From assembly GCA_013697465.1 (NCBI GenBank), contig JACCWU010000076.1, forward strand, positions 1-17,420: 17,420 bases of DNA, read 5' to 3'. Both the position numbers and the translations under genes were made by a program. Below are positions 15,144 to 17,420 of the stretch, piece by piece (positions within the stretch are counted from its first letter, which is position 1; each line of letters begins with the position of its first letter). A model generated the notes under the pieces. That model searched no databases and had not been told where the DNA came from. It worked only from the letters and a program-made list of their open reading frames with translations. Origin of the DNA: Actinomycetota bacterium (GTDB taxonomy: Bacteria > Actinomycetota > Thermoleophilia > Gaiellales > Gaiellaceae).

Positions 15144-15499
15144 AGGTCGGAGTCGACATCATCGAGATCGAGCGAATTCGGCGCGCGCTTTCGCGAGACG
15201 GCTTCCGCGAGCGGTGCTTCACCGACGCCGAGCGCGCGTACTGCGACTCTCGGCACGACCCCGCGCAGAGCTACGCCGCCCGCTTCGCGGGGAAGGAAGC
15301 CGTCGGGAAGGCGCTCGGCTGCGGCATCCGCTTCACCTGGAAAGACGTCGAGATCGTGGGTCGGCCGAAGCCCGGCGTTCGCCTGACTGGCCGGACAGCA
15401 GCGTTCGCCGAGAAGGTGAGTGCGGGCGCGATCGACCTCTCGATGACGCACTCGCGGGAGATCGCCGCGGCGATCTGCGTCGTCGCCGCTCGCGAGTAG
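15140..15499 (+). CDS. acpS: Holo-[acyl-carrier-protein] synthase
   Basis: AcpS transfers 4'-phosphopantetheine from CoA to the serine of acyl carrier protein. The 119-residue protein has the metal-binding GVDIIEIERI (Asp near the N-terminus), FTDAERAYC, the core AARFAGKEAVGKALG, and LSMTHSREIAAAICVV near the C-terminus. The length is normal. The start must be the TTG at 15140, overlapping the HAD stop (TTGA), because LKVGVDIIE is the family N-terminus and no ATG or GTG lies closer. It heads the acpS-nnr-alr series typical of actinobacterial chromosomes. Confidence 0.94.
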   Translation: MKVGVDIIEIERIRRALSRDGFRERCFTDAERAYCDSRHDPAQSYAARFAGKEAVGKALGCGIRFTWKDVEIVGRPKPGVRLTGRTAAFAEKVSAGAIDLSMTHSREIAAAICVVAARE

Positions 15500-15512
15500 C
15501 CGAGCGCGGCAC

Positions 15513-16871
15513 GTGCTCGACCCCCTGTACACCGCCGCCGAGATGCGCGCCGTGGAGGAGCGCTACCCCGGCTATCCAGACACGATCCCCGAGCTCATGG
15601 AGCGTGCGGGCGCGGCTGTCGCGCGCGAGGCGATGCGGTCGTTCTCGGACGCACGCCGCTTCGCCTGCGTCTGCGGCGGCGGCTCGAACGGGGGCGACGG
15701 GCGCGTCGCCGCTCGCGTGCTGCGCGAGGCGGGACACGAGGCGGACGAGGCGACCGACCTCGAGGGCTATGACGTCGTCGTCGACGCGCTCCTCGGCACC
15801 GGGCTTCACGGCGAGCCTCGGGCCGAGAGCGCGGAGCTCATACGACGCATCAACACCACTTCCGTTCCGGTCGTCTCGGTCGACATCCCGTCGGGCGTCG
15901 ACGCCTCGACCGGGGAAGTTGCGACGGACGCGGTCGAGGCCGAGCTCACGGTCACTTTCCACGCGCTCAAGGTCGGGCTCGCGGTCGCTCCAGGACGCTT
16001 CCATGCCGGCCGCGTCGTCGTCGCCGACATCGGCCTCGAGCACGCCCCGACCGAGCATGCGCGTGCCAGGCGCGAGCTGCTCGAGCTCGTACCGCGTCGC
16101 TCGCCTCGGGACACGAAGTACACGGCGGGCTCGGTTCTCGTCGTCGGAGGACAGCCGGGAATGACCGGAGCCGTCTGCCTCGCCGGGCTCGCCGCGCTAC
16201 GCGCGGACGCAGGTTACGTCACTCTCGCAGTCCCATACGAGTCGCTTCCCGTCGTCGAGTCCGTCGCCCTCGAACCGGTCAAGATCGGGTGGAGCGACGA
16301 CGACGCCGCAGCAGTGATCGGCGAAGCCGCCGAACGGGCGGGCGCCGTCGCGATCGGGCCCGGGCTCGGGCGCGGCGACGGCCGCCGAGCGCTCGTGCGC
16401 GGTCTGCTCGAGCGCGTCGACCTGCCAGTGGTTGTCGACGCCGACGGCCTCTTCGAACTCGAGCCCGTCGAACGTGCTGCCCCTCTCGTCCTGACGCCAC
16501 ACGCTGGAGAGCTCGCGCGGCTGCTCGGCGCGGACACCGAGTGGGTGGGCGCTCACCGGCTCGAGGCGGCGCGCTCTGTCGCCGAGCGCTTCGGTGCGGT
16601 CGTGCTCCTGAAGGGGCCGGACACCATCGTGGTCGCGCCGGGGGAAGGCGCAATCGTCTGCGATCTCGGGCCGCCTGCGCTCGCGACCGCGGGAACGGGG
16701 GACGTCTTGACCGGAATCGTGGCGTCGTTCCTCGCGAAGGGTGTGGAGCCGCGCCTCGCGGCGGCCGCCGCTGCGGTCGCCCACGCTCGGGCCGGGGAGC
16801 TGGCGCCGCACCGCGCCGGGCTCGTCGCAAGCGATCTTCTCGCGACGCTCCCGGACGCGCTCGAGGAGTAA
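15513..16871 (+). CDS. nnr: Bifunctional NAD(P)H-hydrate repair enzyme (epimerase and ADP-dependent dehydratase)
   Basis: Repairs damaged NADH and NADPH hydrates: the N-terminal YjeF domain epimerises R and S forms, and the C-terminal ribokinase-like domain dehydrates the S form using ADP. In the 452-residue protein the epimerase part (to about 200) shows CGGGSNGGDGRVAARVL and VSVDIPSGVDASTG. The dehydratase part has KYTAGSVLVVGGQPGMTGA, IGPGLGRG, LTPHAGELARLLG, LLKGPDTIV and TAGTGDVLTGIVASFLAKG with the catalytic Asp. A GTG start 13 bases after acpS fits the family N-terminus (LDPLYTAAEMRAVEE); no Shine-Dalgarno sequence is evident. alr follows after 36 bp. Confidence 0.95.
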   Translation: MLDPLYTAAEMRAVEERYPGYPDTIPELMERAGAAVAREAMRSFSDARRFACVCGGGSNGGDGRVAARVLREAGHEADEATDLEGYDVVVDALLGTGLHGEPRAESAELIRRINTTSVPVVSVDIPSGVDASTGEVATDAVEAELTVTFHALKVGLAVAPGRFHAGRVVVADIGLEHAPTEHARARRELLELVPRRSPRDTKYTAGSVLVVGGQPGMTGAVCLAGLAALRADAGYVTLAVPYESLPVVESVALEPVKIGWSDDDAAAVIGEAAERAGAVAIGPGLGRGDGRRALVRGLLERVDLPVVVDADGLFELEPVERAAPLVLTPHAGELARLLGADTEWVGAHRLEAARSVAERFGAVVLLKGPDTIVVAPGEGAIVCDLGPPALATAGTGDVLTGIVASFLAKGVEPRLAAAAAAVAHARAGELAPHRAGLVASDLLATLPDALEE

Positions 16872-16907
16872 CCGCGCTCGCTGGGGCGCGTCCCGGAGAA
16901 TAGATCC

Positions 16908-17420
16908 ATGGACCGGTCCAGCTTCACCCTCGACCTCGGTGCGATTCGCCGGAATGCGGCGACGCTCCTGCGTGCGGCCGAAGGCGCGGAGCTCTGGGCG
17001 GTCGTGAAAGCGGACGGATACGGGCACGGGGCGGTCGACGTCTCTCGCGCCGCGCTCGCCGCGGGCGCACGCGCCCTGTGCGTGACCACCGTGCGGGAGG
17101 CGCTTGCACTCCGCGGCGAGCGTGCACTCGACGACGCGGCGATCCTCGTGCTGGGACCCGTGAGCGACCACGACGTGGCCGACGCGCGGTCTGCGAGTCT
17201 CCAGCTAGTCGTCGGCGGCGGGCCCGTCCCCGAGGACGTTCCCGTTCACCTGAAGCTCGACACCGGAATGGGCCGCTGGGGACTCTCGGAGCTGCCGTCG
17301 CCCGGCCGCGACGTCGTCGGGGTCATGAGCCATCTCGCTGCCGCAGAGTCGGATGCCGAGTTCACCGCGCTGCAGATCGACCGCTTCCGCAAGGCCACCG
17401 CGGATCTCGACGACGCGCTC
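16908..17420 (+). CDS. alr: Alanine racemase, N-terminal part (3' end outside window)
   Basis: Makes D-alanine for peptidoglycan using pyridoxal phosphate. The visible 171 codons contain the PLP-lysine motif AVVKADGYGHG and then VHLKLDTGMGRWG, followed by GVMSHLAAAES, all conserved in the TIM-barrel domain. GGAG (16895-16898) lies 9 nt before the ATG. About 200 residues, including the catalytic tyrosine of the C-terminal domain, lie beyond the window. Confidence 0.95.
   Translation, partial: MDRSSFTLDLGAIRRNAATLLRAAEGAELWAVVKADGYGHGAVDVSRAALAAGARALCVTTVREALALRGERALDDAAILVLGPVSDHDVADARSASLQLVVGGGPVPEDVPVHLKLDTGMGRWGLSELPSPGRDVVGVMSHLAAAESDAEFTALQIDRFRKATADLDDAL

Overview
The window is GC-rich, densely packed bacterial chromosome. 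It uses GTG and TTG starts freely and has many 4-base stop/start overlaps. The gene order rplM-rpsI-glmM-glmS ... acpS-nnr-alr is the actinobacterial ribosomal-protein/cell-wall housekeeping neighbourhood. A collagen-like secreted protein of a type common in Thermoleophilia (Solirubrobacterales, Gaiellales) lies beside it. My inference is an actinomycete of the Thermoleophilia type; no rRNA gene is present to confirm this.

Layout. (1) Positions 1-3839, plus strand: the end of rplM, then rpsI, glmM and glmS (translation and UDP-GlcNAc supply). (2) 3903-4451: a collagen-like secreted protein, followed by a strong stem-loop. (3) 4534-7894, plus strand: fdhD, then a MobA domain fused to an ANT(6)-type nucleotidyltransferase, a GerMN/Gmad2 lipoprotein and a RanBP2-type zinc-finger membrane protein. 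(4) 7902-13691, minus strand: an operon read from high to low coordinates, consisting of a NuoE-NuoF fusion (formate dehydrogenase beta subunit), a small sulfotransferase, a formate dehydrogenase alpha subunit, birA and a short acidic protein. (5) 13692-13864: a 173-bp control region with two near-identical perfect palindromes. (6) 13865-14296, minus: an ArfB-type ribosome-rescue hydrolase. (7) 14349-17420, plus: a HAD-IIA phosphatase, acpS, nnr and the start of alr, which resumes the housekeeping order.

Main result: the formate dehydrogenase alpha gene is interrupted at 10433-10435 by an in-frame TGA exactly at the active-site Sec/Cys position. Immediately downstream is a bacterial SECIS-like hairpin with a GGUC apical loop. 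I read 8771-11494 as one 907-residue selenoprotein gene, not as two broken ORFs. With the NuoEF-like partner it would form a cytoplasmic NAD-dependent, Mo- or W-containing formate dehydrogenase. fdhD (sulfuration) and mobA (MGD synthesis) nearby provide cofactor maturation. sel genes are not in the window.

Other points: the FDH module sits as a block of about 11 kb between glmS and acpS. A sulfotransferase is wedged between the two FDH subunits with 4-base overlaps on both sides. Several genes lacking a Shine-Dalgarno sequence have a TANNNT box ending 6-8 nt before the start codon, which suggests leaderless transcription. An in-frame palindromic insert lies within glmM.
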